Positions 13,301 to 22,905 are shown, counted from the first letter of the stretch. The stretch: 64,000 bases of DNA from Enchytraeus crypticus (GCA_905160935.1 CAJHZI010000457.1:4083501-4147500), one strand, 5' to 3'. Notes: generated from the sequence alone by a model not told the origin. A program made the numbers and translations.

Positions 13301-16300
13301 GATACATTTGCTCTATAGCGTACAATTTACTGCATTTACTGTATATACTGCAATATACTGCAATATACTGCAATATACTGTATATACTGTATATTACAAA
13401 GCAAAACAAACCAGAGTAAATGTTTTAGCTCATTGCTAATCTCCTGCTTTTCGTTGCTAAATTTCTAATGTAACATATTTATTCTTACACAGATGGTTCT
13501 TCTGAAAATAGTTTGAGATAATAAGTAACTTAACTAGATGTACTAATTTGACATTTTCATACATTGAACTTTGGAAGCTTAAACTCTATACAAATTGTTA
13601 ATAAAATATTTTTTTAATATATCAAGGATGCGTAAAAGTTCACACTCCTATTAAGAGTGGATGCCCTCAAAAGCGTGAAGACCCTAACTTCATGGAGGTT
13701 TTCTTAAGGCGCAAATTTATAACATGATATTATGAGAGGGCAAAAACTTAAATGAACAAATCACTGTTATATTATCTGTCACTTTTCCTGTAGTGTTCTG
13801 CAAAGTGGCAGGTCTAAGGTACATATTCCTACTCACATTCTGCTTTCGGACTATTTTAAAACACTCCTCTGCCTATTAACGTGTTAATGCCTTCACAAAG
13901 CTGTGCCTTTTCCACACTTTAATGTAGCCTATACAAAAGAGACTTTGAAGATGGTTTCCCGTCGCCTTCCTCAGTTCTTGCAAAATGCTTGATTACCTAT
14001 CACGCAATGTTATTTATTACATGATAGGTGGATTCAGTAAAGGGTCCTAATTTTAATAATTTCCTATTTACATTAAAATTCATTTATCATAACCATGTCT
14101 CAATTGCCTCACCTATACTCTTTTATAGTTTTGTGACAAAAATGACAGAACTATTTTGTTTTCCCTGCGAGAATGTTCTGTTTTGGTCACCCAGTTTACT
14201 AAAGTATAAATGACAGAGCAATACCTCTGGGTGTTTCTTCGCCACTTCTAGAAACATTTGTATCAGAAAATATCCCGTAGTGTCGTCTTCGTGCTTCAGC
14301 ATCTCCGCGAGGCGTGGTAGATAGGGGTGAACCTTTTCCGGCTGCTCTTCATACATCTTAGGCAGTTTTGCTAAGAAAATAGCAAAGTACATGTATGTAC
14401 ACTTTATAATAGGAGCTCCCGAAACAAGTAAGCCCTTATATAATAGTAAGTATGAAAATTATTTGACAAAACTATTTAAACAATTCATTTGTGGAATCGC
14501 TGATTCAAAATGATTTAAGAATGGTCACTTCTCCAAAATATTTGGCGTATTAAGTATAAATTTATTATAAACTTTTATCAATATTTATTAAAGAACTCTT
14601 TAGCATTCTGAAAGTCTTTTATAATATAAAATCATCTGTTGTTTTGTCGGTCTCAAATGTCTCAAGTTGTGATGAGGCCATTCGATAAATTTATATCAGA
14701 GGTAAAATCTGTCAATCAATCAATTTGACAAAATCGCATGTAAAGCAGTCAACTACAGATATATCAATAACATTTAAAATCTGTCAAGCTGTATAGGCGA
14801 TATTAACATCATTTTCATCTCTCGAAAGCGTTATCAGTGACGGAAAAGTTTACCAATATATTACTAAGATTAAGCATCCAGATAATTCCAGTTAATCATA
14901 GAATAGTTCAATCAACAGAATGACTAATAACTTATGATAACTTACTTCCGATTTGTGAATCTTTAGTTTTGATATACTTTTCTAGAATTACATCAATTTG
15001 ATCTCCTGTGAGTTCTGCTTTGTCAGCCATTGCGGTGATGATGTAGTCTGCATCTCTCTGTAGCTCAGAGTCTCCCTCCTCCCACAGCTCCTTCACTCCA
15101 GACATGAATGGTTTGGCGATCTCTGGACTCACCTGGCCCTGTACAACGGTTAGCACTTCTATCATTCTTCTTCGTCTTCAGTGCACCGCCAAGTGGTAGG
15201 TTCAAGGTACATATTAATACTCAAAGTCTGTTTTTTCGCTCCATAAGAGCACTCCTTAGATCAACAAGTTAATTCCTTCTCAAACTCTATGCCTTATCCA
15301 TACCTAATGCAGCCTATAGCTTTATAAAAGTATGGCTTCTGAGGTGGTTTCCCGTTGCCTTCCTCAGTTCAATTGTTTCTATCCTTATAACAGCTTTAAT
15401 TTAATTGTGGAATTAAAAAATAATAAAAGCTAATTTTAATGTCCGTCTTAGTATCATAAAGAGACGTTCAGGCTGGATTTTGAAACGATTGTCTCCTGCA
15501 TATCAGTCAAGAGTGTTAGCTACTCGACCATACTGTTTTCATTGTAAAGGTATCTATGAATCGAATTCAATTTGGAACTGGTTGTAAATTTAATAGATAA
15601 GCATGAGTGACGGGGGTTCGATTACTAGATGGATCATTTCTGACATTAAGAAAAGGAACCGACTTTGCAAAGCCATTTACATATTTATCTGTGTCGTAGA
15701 GGCTTCATAATAATATGATTTAGTTGGTATTGAAAACAGGCTTAGAATATTGTGATCGTCAATTAACTGAAAAAGTATAATTAAGTGCTAATGCACTTGC
15801 AATTATATCACGAGTAATAATGTTACATGTTCATTATTATAATTCATACATTGATTACAATTTTAATTAATTAAATAAGCTACAATTGAATTGAGTCAAT
15901 TAAAATCTAGAAAATAGCGGACTGACACAGCAATTTCTCATCTTCACATCTTCTAACGGCTTCAAATGTCAACATTGACATAATGGAGCAAGAGTGGACT
16001 CACGTTTTTCAGAAAATCCTCCATGATAGAGAGAAGCATCTTGTAGGCAATGTTCTTCTTGCTCGGGTTAGCTTGGTTCTGCCATTCTTGTTTGATGCAG
16101 AACTGAAACATTTCTGATAAGTCCTTCACAACCGCTTTTTGTGAATCTGTTGCAGTGGTACTGTGGAATAAAATTTTATAAGGATTATTATAAGAAACGA
16201 GAGAGGGAAATGACACAGATAATGACATAGGATTATATCAGTGAAAGCCATGGTGATTCCTATATATAGAGTTAGTCACTAGAATTACAGGTTTGTGAGA

Positions 16301-19300
16301 AATGTGAAAAATAACTAGAGACAGGTCAGTCGACATGGTTGCTGTGTGGCTCTTGAGCATCGCCTGACCATATTCGGGGGGGGGGGGTGTAAATCCATGC
16401 TCGAACCCTCAAAATGATAGTAGAACGGACAATCAGATGGGGTGGTAGACCAGTGGTGACGTCACTGCATGGGCGTCGGGTCGGATTGAGCTGGTTCGCT
16501 GCTGACGAGAATTTATTAGCGACGTGATGATGACGTGATTGTAGTCCGTTCAGTCACGCGATGATCCCTACTGTGAGCAGAGGCTTAACGTGCACAGAAT
16601 ATCTGCCCATGACTAATCATGAATACAAGAATATCATGCACCAAACAAGTACTAACCATGACTAATCATGAATACAAGAATATCATGCACCAAACAAGTA
16701 CTAACCATGACTAATCATGAATACAAGAATATCATGCACCGAACTAGTACTTACCCATACTGATGTACGAACATCAAACAAAGGGCTATTCCGCTGTTCA
16801 TGTAAAGACCGGTTCCGTCTGGTAAGTCTGGGTTGTGGTGAACGGCCTTGTTTATTAAACTTACAAGTTCCGGTATTTGCTCCGTCCTATCCTGTTCAAA
16901 AATAAAAATTGAAAATTTGTCAAATATCTTTTCGATATACCATGGAAAGTTTAAAATTATAGTAGGCTGAATATGATTAGGATTCAGTGAAAATATTAGA
17001 AAAACAGTATGGAAGTATGCTTTGAATCCATAAGCAGTTATTAATCATCATTTACTGCGTGAATTTTACGTGCTAGAGTGAACAATGCTGAAGATATTAT
17101 GTGTCTACGACGTCACAACAGATCTTAGAAGACACTTTGAAGAAAACGGCAGAACAGAAATAACGGCTGGTTCAATTTCCTTGTTCAGTGTAGAAAAATA
17201 CTGATCAAATTGACCGCACTGACCTCACTGACCTCACTGCCAAAACTGACCGCACAGACCACACTGACTATATTTTTTAATTTACTTATCAAATATGTTT
17301 TATTATCTATCAGTTAAATGAAAAAATAGTATGAAAGTTTTCGTGCTACTGACCTTCCAAGGATACTTCGTGATGCAGGGTAGGGCAGCGTTGTGTATGG
17401 CTTTGTCTGGATAGTCAAGAGTGTTGTAGGCCTTTCTTATCACGTCAAACATCTTGTTGCGATGCTTGTCAAGTATTTTGTTATTTCTGAAAAATTTTAT
17501 ATTTTTCTTAGATAAGATGAGTTATAAATACAATGGTGTGCAAGTAAATCGTCAGTGATTTCCAAATTTAAATTATTATGACAAATTGCTTGTAGATAAT
17601 ATTTAAATAACTTAAATATTATCAAGCTTTCTTGTAAAAGGTTTGCAAAAAAACCACATTAAATATTGACACCTTGCATACTAAAATAAACTAAACCTAA
17701 CTTTGAAGCCACTTCCTTTATCTGGCAGGATTAGTATCATATTTAAACGTATGCTTATCAAATACGTGCACCAGCAATTCGGCGCAAAATATTATGCCAC
17801 ATTTACTGCAATAGAATCCTGAAATAAAATGGACACTATCATTGTGTAGTCCAAAATTAAATTGCCTGGTGGGAAAGATAAATTGAGTAAAGTTTTCAGT
17901 CTTCAAGCAATAAAATGGAGCGTTATGGGAAAAGGCACCATGACATTTAACCTTCCTACAGACGACAGTAAATGATTTAAATTTCATATAAGAGAGAAAC
18001 CTACGTAAGAGTTTCAAAGAATTTTTCCAGAAACCAGGAGTAGTGTCTCCTATTCTCAGGGTCTCCATTGCATCCAGATTCAATGATTGTGTCAAACACT
18101 CTGTCAATAAGATCTGGTCGGTTCTGTAAACACCCGCGAAATTAATATACATTTATCAATCAAACAATAGGAATTTAACGTCCGGTCCTAGCCATAAGGC
18201 AATGTCAGGGACATCTCTTGCAGACACCATCAGACGCTAAAACACCACACTATGGCGACTGAGTATTCAAAGACCGCAAGAAAAAGCGAGACCAAAATAG
18301 TGCAAGTTCAAGATCCAATGCAAGCGGGTCAAAATTTAGACCTTTGGCGGAAAGAGATCAATTTGTAGCTTGCCCAGGAAAGTACCAATACAATTACAAA
18401 TATCTTATGGCAGAGAGTTCCATTTTGTCGGAGCAGAAAACATGAAGAAGCGTCTGCAATGGCAGATTTAATGTTTGGTACAATGAGAAGGCTTTTACTT
18501 AAGCAGCGAAGACTACGAGAGGGTTGATAGATAAAGAAAGGGTCAGATAAATAGAATGGTTTATCATAAAATTTAATCCTTTGAGAGGAAAAGGAAGCTA
18601 TATTGAATTTTATTCTTTCAAAGACTGGAAGCCAGAATAGTTTCTTACGGAAGAAGTGTGTGATTTGAATATTTTTACATTACAGACGATATGAGAGAGA
18701 GCATTTTGCACGTGTTGGAGACGAAGTGGAAAGATTTCAGTAGATTGTTTAACTGGTAGTTACAATAATTAAGATTAGAATGGACAAGCGCATTAGTTAA
18801 TACAGTTGCAGAATTGATATCAAGGGCCATACGAATTTGACGTAATTGTCAGGTGTGGAAAAAATAACGACATACTGATGAAATATGTGTTTCAATTGTA
18901 GATTTGACTCAAAAATTACATCAAGTTTACGTGCAGATTTTTAGGGTGTTAATTAAATATTTCTAAATGTAATGATTGAGCTGGTGATTTTACTACGCTG
19001 CTGTGGGATACCGATTAGAAGGTATTCAGTTTTTGTAGGATCGACAATAAGCCGATAAGCGCAAAACTAGAGGGAAACAGATACGGTAGATGTAAGCTTG
19101 GACAAAACATCAAAGTAATCACGACTAGAGAACGAGATAGGCCTATATCTCTGGATGTCATCAACATAAAAGTGAAATTTCGATGATGAATCAAATAGCA
19201 AGTGACTTAAGGGCGGGGGGGGGGGTGGTCTGGACATATACAGTATTTACATATACATATGTACAGTAAGTAGATACATGTATATATATATAATATACAT

Positions 19301-19728
19301 GTAATATATATATATATATAATCCCGTGTTGTGCTCGGATGTAGTTGGACCACTGCAGAATAGGGCAACCGCAAACAATCTGCCGCGCGTAAGTTAGCGG
19401 CGACTAAAGGCAGGAGCTGAGGATGGCAAGAGGAGACCCACCTCACCATGAAATATTTTCCCCAGATTAATTAGAAATTAATCCACCTAACTGAGGAAGG
19501 CAACGGGAAACAACCTCAGAAGCCATATTTTTCCCAAGCTATAGGCTACATAAGGTATAGACTTTGTGACTTTGTGTATAAGGCATAGCCTTTGTGAAGG
19601 GATTAACTTGTTGATCTAAGGAGTGCTCTTATGGAGCGAGAAAACAGACTTTGAGTATGAATATGTACCTTGAACCTACCACTTGGCAGTGCACTGAAGA
19701 AGAAGAAGAAGATATATAAATATATATG

Positions 19729-19759
<31 letters not shown>

Positions 19760-21869
19760 TATAAATATATTTGTACATAAGTATACGTGTACATGTATAT
19801 ATACACCCATATGTATATACATGTATATACATACTGTACATTATGGCATAATGTATTAATGACTATGCTACAGAAAAGTAAAGCATCAGTTTCAAATGCA
19901 CGCTATTGAAAGAGAGTGCAAGCTCGATAATAACAAATAATTGTAATTATAATTGTAATTATAATTTGTTATTATCTAACGTCCGCTTTCAATTAAAATT
20001 TGTCTGAAACTGTCTTTCTGCTCTGTCTTCCCTAAACTAATTCAAGTAAATCAATTAATAAGCCCGCGTGTTATATAAAAATTATACTTACAATTAATTA
20101 ATCTTCATTTGTTCAGCTTATCGAACAAATCTCGCAGATTTGGTTCATAGACATATTTGTCATTAATTTAGGCATAAGAAATTAAAAAAATTAAACCTTC
20201 CAGTCGATGAGTTTCCTCTTGTCTAGGATAGGATTGCATATGGACTCAGTTACCCCGGAAACTCCACATTTCACAGCCGTGATGAACAACTCAGGCACCC
20301 TAGATTTCTCCTCTTCTCTGTATCAATCAATAAATCAATCAATCAATATGAAATGTTTGATACAAATCAACAATCAGATAATCAATGTATCAATCAACAA
20401 TTAAAATAAAAATAATAAGAAACTACTTGACAAAATAATCAGTTTACAATATCAAATATAGCAGCCGCTTACAGCCTATTAATGGAGATTACTGATATTT
20501 GTCACAGATAAAATTGGCCTGAATCTATATGCAAAATTTTTCAAACTACTCATAGTAATATATAATAATATACATCTATACAGTTATAGCATAGAGTTAA
20601 TTTCTGTGTGTTTGTGTTGACTTACATAAACTTACATCACTTTATGCATTGTATGTATTGATATAATGTTGTCAAAATAAACATAGTTCTCTCACACTTC
20701 ATAATTAAGAAAGGAACGCTACGTGTAGCACCACGAAAAATCCTATTTAAAAATAGCTCAGCACTTTAGTGCTCTTGATTGACAGAGCAAAACTCAATGG
20801 AGTGAATTTGAACAGTCATAAAGTCTAGTGGTATTCATGGCTTCTACTTCTTAGCGGACGCCTTAAATTATGCGCATGTGGCACTATTTCAACGTCTATA
20901 TATCACTTGTTGAATGTGTTACGAGCTGCTGTAGAAACGAGTATGACTGAGATACTTTCAATTTGATGTGAAATTTGGCTGACTGTTAGATTCTATTCTG
21001 TCGACAATATTCATTTTATGAAATAAAATGTTTCGGCTGATCACATTCTGCGTTCTGTATACTTTGAACAGATTTTCTGGATTTTGAAATTTGCACCGAT
21101 TTTTTACTTTCTTTTTGCTCGTCGGCTTGATTTTGTCTCATTAGTGCTCGATGTTGTCATTGATGACTGCAGCACTGTAATTGTTGTTGTTGTATACGTT
21201 GAACCTGTGCTCACGTGAGTGGGTTACGCGTTGATTGACATGGGCTACTTGCATCAGAAGCGAACACTCTAACCGTTACACCATATCCCCTTCATATCCT
21301 CTTCGTTACGCCATATTTATGGTCAGAGAGTGCTATGTCGGGTGCAAGCATAATTCGTGATCGGTAATTTGTAAATTGACTAAAATATCTAATCATTTCT
21401 GTAGTGATGTTTGTGCTGTGGGGACGTCCCTGACATCATCGCTGATGAAGAAACGGACGTTAAACCTTTGTCATTATTTCTATTATTATTATTTAAGCTT
21501 GTGACATTAAAACAGACTAGCGGGACTAATCCTCCATGATGATATTAAATATCACCATCCATGAATGATAGCTCCGTTCACCCATACGAACAAATTTTAA
21601 AGTTTAAAAAAAATTTACCTGGAATGAGGAAATCGTTGTAAGGTTAACATAAGCCTAATTTGAATTTAGATACATTTCATGCATTTTTGCAACAAAATCA
21701 ACTTAAAGTTACTTGGAACTCACGTGAACGAGTTAAGAATTGCAGGAAATGTTGACTTATATTCTCCCTCGAAATCATTCCCAGTTCGCCAGTAATCATT
21801 TGAATTAGTAACTTTATTGATATCATCGATTACTTGTTGAATAGGTATCTTTTTATTTTCCTCTGGCAT
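1679..21869 (-). CDS. Gene A: VEPH1/Melted-like ARM, coiled-coil, Death, TIR, TIR protein (18 coding exons)
   Basis: Join (minus strand): 21869-21724, 20317-20197, 18123-18005, 17486-17354, 16891-16755, 16160-16004, 15138-14946, 14370-14225, 12905-12696, 8568-8357, 8269-8141, 7995-7764, 7167-6894, 5315-5056, 4772-4538, 3500-3382, 2809-2589, 2126-1679. The sum is 3492 nt, 1163 codons plus stop; every junction is GT/AG and phases agree throughout. Residues 1-525 are helical ARM/HEAT-like. Residues 272-384 align by eye with the ARM region of vertebrate VEPH1/Drosophila Melted, but no PH domain follows. Then come an optional exon (525-568), coiled coil (568-645), Death domain (646-737), TIR1 (about 752-885), Pro-rich linker (902-941), TIR2 (946-1070) and a Gln/Ala/Pro-rich tail. 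There is no signal peptide or membrane segment, so it is likely a cytosolic signalling adaptor or NAD-consuming enzyme (inference). The ATG is the first in frame in exon 1; 5' UTR exons are unknown. Confidence 0.9.
2589..2809 (-). CDS. Gene A exon 17, first half of TIR2 (residues 942-1015)
   Basis: Acceptor TTGCAG, donor GTTTAC. Encodes [39 protein letters not shown] and [17 protein letters not shown], the same motif order as TIR1. Confidence 0.93.
2900..3381. other. Intron 16, with a weak tRNA-like relic
   Basis: Mostly AT-rich. Around 3217-3278 (+) a GTTGGTGATAAG segment followed by GGTCGGAATCCCAG resembles A and B boxes, so a decayed tRNA-derived SINE is possible. Confidence 0.3.
3382..3500 (-). 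CDS. Gene A exon 16, linker between TIRs (residues 902-941)
   Basis: Acceptor ATTTTAG, donor GTGAGT. Encodes a 40-residue Pro/Thr/Ser-rich linker ([20 protein letters not shown] and on). It connects in phase to both TIR exons. Confidence 0.85.
3659..4010 (+). mobile_element. Retroposon family R3, full copy with 13-bp target duplication
   Basis: About 350 bp, beginning TCGGGTGTGGTTGGACCAC and ending GCAGTGCACTGAAGAAG. It is flanked by the same 13 bases, AGACTACTTGTGT, at 3646-3658 and 4011-4023, a clean target-site duplication. No ORF. Other fuller copies start near 6039, 19322, 22908 and 61922 (minus). Non-coding with a (GAA)n tail, so SINE-like and mobilised in trans. Confidence 0.88.
4186..4450. 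repeat. (TA)n and TA-rich microsatellites
   Basis: Long TA dinucleotide runs at 4186-4225 and 4347-4385, and related AT-rich repeats up to 4450. The long Tyr/Ile reading frames here are an artefact of the repeat. Confidence 0.95.
4538..4772 (-). CDS. Gene A exon 15, second half of TIR1 (residues 824-902)
   Basis: Acceptor AATGCAG, donor GTGAGT. Encodes [20 protein letters not shown] then [20 protein letters not shown] and the last helix. The WPP.G.MGPI segment is shared with TIR2 and marks an invertebrate TIR subclass. Confidence 0.92.
5056..5315 (-). CDS. Gene A exon 14, first half of TIR1 (residues 737-823)
   Basis: Acceptor ATGTTAG, donor GTCAGG. Box 1 is IFLSYQW, followed by [19 protein letters not shown] and [19 protein letters not shown]. 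The last residue, Glu823, aligns with the catalytic Glu of SARM1-type TIR NADases (the WVHKEI motif, from memory). Confidence 0.93.
5421..5612 (+). mobile_element. tRNA-derived SINE (family S2)
   Basis: A-box-like TAGCGTAGGGGTAACGTC and B-box-like TTTTCGATTCCCAGCC, followed by GAGAGTAAAATCTCG and a body that ends GATCATTTCACTATAATG. A second copy of the same body lies at 34650-34842, and a tail fragment near 24060. Confidence 0.75.
6039..6416 (+). mobile_element. Retroposon family R3, full copy
   Basis: Starts CGTGTTGTGCTCGGGTG, ends GCACTGAAGAAGAAG. Similar 12-mers on either side (ATCAAACATTTT, about 6027; ATCAAAAATTTA, about 6417) suggest an eroded target-site duplication. It has a 15-16 nt insertion near the 5' end compared with other copies. 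Confidence 0.85.
6894..7167 (-). CDS. Gene A exon 13, Death domain (residues 646-737)
   Basis: Acceptor ATCGCAG, donor GTAAGT. Shows the Death-domain pattern: [19 protein letters not shown] in helices 2-3, then [12 protein letters not shown] and [18 protein letters not shown] in helices 4-6. Death domains mediate homotypic contacts in MyD88, IRAK and caspase pathways. The single exon covers nearly the whole domain. Confidence 0.93.
7764..7995 (-). CDS. Gene A exon 12, coiled coil (residues 568-645)
   Basis: Acceptor TTTTTAG, donor GTATAT. Encodes repeating 7-residue units with I/V/L at heptad positions (for example [19 protein letters not shown]) ending VDELERK. A parallel coiled coil is likely, so the protein probably self-associates next to the Death domain. 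Confidence 0.9.
8141..8269 (-). CDS. Gene A exon 11, possible cassette exon (residues 525-568)
   Basis: 129 nt, phase 2 on both sides, acceptor CATCCAG, donor GTAGTT. Encodes a low-complexity polar linker ([20 protein letters not shown] and on). Skipping it keeps frame (exon 10 TC plus exon 12 A gives Ser) and would leave a 1120-residue protein. Its first coding part lies in a dispersed repeat tail (8228-8310), so it may be an exonised retroposon or not an exon at all. Confidence 0.55.
8228..8310 (+). mobile_element. LINE/SINE 3' tail fragment overlapping gene A exon 11
   Basis: Contains GGGGACGTCCCTGACATCATC and AAACGGACGTTAAACC, then (TTA)n. Nearly the same 80 bp is at 21395-21480, and related tails at 18176-18215 (minus, end of a decayed LINE) and 55441-55490 (minus). 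The first part of cassette exon 11 (to 8269) lies within it. Confidence 0.8.
8357..8568 (-). CDS. Gene A exon 10 (residues 455-525)
   Basis: Acceptor TCATAG, donor GTAAGT. Encodes [19 protein letters not shown] through [11 protein letters not shown], the last helices of the ARM-like part. It ends with TC in phase 2, which can join exon 11 or exon 12. Confidence 0.9.
9447..12540 (+). mobile_element. CR1/L2-like LINE, nearly full-length, with frameshifts
   Basis: Lies in the gene A intron between exons 10 and 9, opposite strand. 9447-10208 is an APE-type endonuclease frame ([10 protein letters not shown], then [26 protein letters not shown]) with an internal frameshift after GGGVAL. 10256-10675 continues, and 10828-12159 is the reverse transcriptase ([43 protein letters not shown]). 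12168-12401 is the C-terminal [12 protein letters not shown] segment in a shifted frame. The 3' UTR ends in GTTGTTATTATTATT repeats, usual for CR1/L2 elements. Broken in at least three places, so not autonomous. The 5' end may extend some hundred bases left. Confidence 0.88.
10828..12159 (+). pseudogene. Reverse transcriptase frame of the 9.4-12.5 kb LINE
   Basis: 443 codons with the palm motifs LSAAFDTI (box A), VPQGSVLG (box B) and YADD (box C, near 11487), plus thumb motif [15 protein letters not shown]. The domain itself is uninterrupted, but it is cut off from the endonuclease upstream and the C-terminus downstream by frameshifts. Confidence 0.9.
12696..12905 (-). CDS. Gene A exon 9 (residues 385-454)
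   Basis: Acceptor TTAAACAG, donor GTATAC; phase 0 to 0. Encodes [19 protein letters not shown] and further ARM-like helices ending [11 protein letters not shown]. The following intron (8569-12695) carries a nearly full-length LINE. Confidence 0.9.
13330..13394. repeat. Short tandem repeat (TGCAATATACTG)
   Basis: About five imperfect units of 11-12 bp of the type ATACTGCAAT/ATACTGTAT in the intron between exons 9 and 8. Confidence 0.8.
13795..13985 (-). mobile_element. Retroposon family R3, decayed 3' half
   Basis: Reverse-complement similarity to the R3 3' half (GTGGCAGGTCTAAGGTACATATTC, then CCGTCGCCTTCCTCAG). Diverged and 5' truncated. Confidence 0.65.
14225..14370 (-). CDS. Gene A exon 8 (residues 336-384, VEPH1-like)
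   Basis: Acceptor TTCTTAG, donor GTATTG. Encodes [20 protein letters not shown] and [26 protein letters not shown] against VEPH1 LPAVYEKQP, and the EVAKKHPE helix against VVAKKKQLE, are the clearest family markers in the N-terminal half. Confidence 0.92.
14946..15138 (-). CDS. Gene A exon 7 (residues 272-336, VEPH1-like)
   Basis: Acceptor TGTACAG, donor GTAAGT. Encodes [20 protein letters not shown] and [19 protein letters not shown]. The spacing of hydrophobic positions matches the VEPH1 ARM segment just before its LPAVYEKQP motif (comparison from memory). Confidence 0.9.
15168..15372 (-). mobile_element. Retroposon family R3, 5'-truncated copy
   Basis: Minus-strand copy of the last 200 bp of R3: CTTCTTCGTCTTCAGTGCAC at its 3' end through GTTTCCCGTTGCCTTCCTCAG. 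Starts about 30 bp upstream of gene A exon 7. Confidence 0.8.
15470..15545 (-). repeat. tRNA-like relic
   Basis: On the minus strand TGGTCGAGTAGCTAACAC (A-box-like) and CGTTTCAAAATCC (B-box-like) are spaced as in a tRNA, but the stems do not pair well. Probably the head of an old SINE. Confidence 0.35.
16004..16160 (-). CDS. Gene A exon 6 (residues 219-271)
   Basis: Acceptor CCACAG, donor GTGAGT. Encodes [18 protein letters not shown] and [18 protein letters not shown]: two helices in the ARM-like region. Confidence 0.9.
16611..16758. repeat. 49-bp minisatellite, three copies, ending in exon 5 donor
   Basis: Units start GACTAATCATGAATACAAG at 16611, 16660 and 16709. The third ends GTACTTACCCAT and contains the functional donor of gene A exon 5 (ACTTAC, 16749-16754) plus four exon bases; copies 1 and 2 have ACTAAC there. 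Confidence 0.93.
16755..16891 (-). CDS. Gene A exon 5 (residues 174-219)
   Basis: Acceptor GAACAG, donor GTAAGT. Encodes [19 protein letters not shown] and [14 protein letters not shown]. Its donor lies inside the last copy of a 49-bp tandem repeat (16611-16758). Confidence 0.88.
17354..17486 (-). CDS. Gene A exon 4 (residues 129-173)
   Basis: Acceptor TTCAG, donor GTCAGT. Encodes [20 protein letters not shown] and [14 protein letters not shown], again ARM/HEAT-like. Phases 2 in, 0 out. Confidence 0.87.
18005..18123 (-). CDS. Gene A exon 3 (residues 90-129)
   Basis: Acceptor TTACAG, donor GTAGGT. Encodes [17 protein letters not shown] then [10 protein letters not shown], an amphipathic helix pair typical of ARM/HEAT repeats. 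Confidence 0.87.
18170..19215 (-). mobile_element. Decayed LINE (CR1/L2-like RT fragment with 3' tail)
   Basis: The minus strand reads [10 protein letters not shown] near 19150-19180, then [19 protein letters not shown] further on, the RT catalytic and thumb motifs, interrupted by several stops. Its 3' end at 18176-18215 reads (minus) GATGTCCCTGACATTGCC and GGACCGGACGTTAAAT. Located in the intron between gene A exons 3 and 2. Confidence 0.75.
19322..19711 (+). mobile_element. Retroposon family R3, full copy
   Basis: Starts CCCGTGTTGTGCTCGGATG, ends GAAGAAGAAGAAG, inside TA-rich sequence so the target duplication cannot be read. Contains a short internal duplication of the ACTTTGTG segment. 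Confidence 0.85.
20197..20317 (-). CDS. Gene A exon 2 (residues 49-89)
   Basis: Acceptor GATACAG, donor GTTTAA. Encodes a helical segment with [20 protein letters not shown]. It follows exon 1 in phase 2 and ends in phase 0. Probably the first ARM/HEAT-like helices. Confidence 0.85.
21065..21190 (+). mobile_element. 3' end fragment of the 9.4-12.5 kb LINE family
   Basis: Matches the 3' UTR of the LINE at 12420-12540: TTTCTGGATTTTG, GTCGGCTTGATTTTGTCTC, GATGTTGTCATTGATGACTG, then (TTG)n. Confidence 0.85.
21395..21480 (+). mobile_element. LINE/SINE 3' tail fragment
   Basis: Same tail as 8228-8310: GTGCTGTGGGGACGTCCCTG, GAAACGGACGTTAAACC, then ATT repeats. 240 bp from the gene A first exon. 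Confidence 0.8.
21724..21869 (-). CDS. Gene A exon 1 (start codon, residues 1-49)
   Basis: ATG at 21869-21867, preceded by AAAA, opens [18 protein letters not shown]. It ends in AC followed by donor GTGAGT (21723-21718), phase 2. An initiator exon is supported because the frame joins exon 2 without a break. The N-terminus is hydrophilic with no signal peptide. Confidence 0.8.
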
Positions 21870-22894
21870 TTTTCTCAGATAGGTTACCTAAATATTCACT
21901 GAAAACTTAAAATGTAATGTTATCAATTATTGCAATTAATGCATCTTCATGTAGGACTAATGATAAATATTGAAGTTTCGCCTAAATATACTTAATGTAT
22001 ATTACGAGAATAAAGTTGTAAATTGCTGCACGAATTCGAGAGCTATTTGATCCTGCACGACACACTAAACAAATTAGACAATATGATTAGACATGTAAGT
22101 CAATAAAGTGGGTGGACAGGCTATGCTCTAAATTCTGGACTCCCATTCATAGCCCTTAACTGGAGTCAGGCTGTTAGGCCTAGCTGTCATTTCTGGGCAG
22201 TGATACCATTAGCTAACCTGAAATTCAACACGATCTTTTACAGAAAAGGTATAAATTGAGAAGAATTGAGTACGTTTCAATACAATACATTGAAGCATTT
22301 ATACTGAAGCAATTCATGTATAAATCTCATTTCGTTTAGCAGTATAACCTCTGATTGATGTGAATAAAAAGAGAATACAAATTACACCTATTAAGAGCAT
22401 CCAAATGCACCAATTAATGCACAATATTTGAATGATTGGTGTTGGCAAGCAAACAATACATGCTGTAAGACTTAAATTATGTAAAAGAGCAGGCTAATAC
22501 AGATTTTTAAAGCCTGAAATTAATACAAAATCTTTTGCGATAAAAGTAATAGTATCTTTAAACTTATTAAATATTCTCTGTTAACTAGTTTGTATTACTT
22601 ATTCATTAGTGCTCCATTGAAGCCGCCTTTGCTTATACCGTGACTTATTTTGAAGCAAGTTTTTATGAACGGAAACTTCTTGAAATTTTTTCTATAAAGG
22701 AAATAATAATCAAATTAACAAAACCAATAAGAATAATTAGTAATCAGACTTATAAAAAATAAACACGATCTCATTTATATGATGGCATTGGCATCGCTGA
22801 TTCCGGAAGCCTGAAGAATTCTCAGAAAATGTGTAAGGCTCCTTTAAAGTAATATTTCTGTAAAGCTTGTGCCAAGCTAAAATTTTCTGTCTAT
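21870..22894. other. Upstream flank of gene A
   Basis: AT-rich DNA 5' of the gene A ATG. It must contain or lead to the 5' UTR and promoter, but I see no TATA box or initiator I would defend. Confidence 0.4.
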
Positions 22895-22905
22895 AAGTTT
22901 TTAAA

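Noticed and set aside
21204..21290. tRNA-Gln-like stretch on the minus strand (ATGGTGTAACGGTTAGAGTG)
   Set aside because: The A-box region is convincing but the anticodon stem and acceptor do not pair; I considered a SINE sharing the adjacent LINE tail, but that tail is on the opposite strand.
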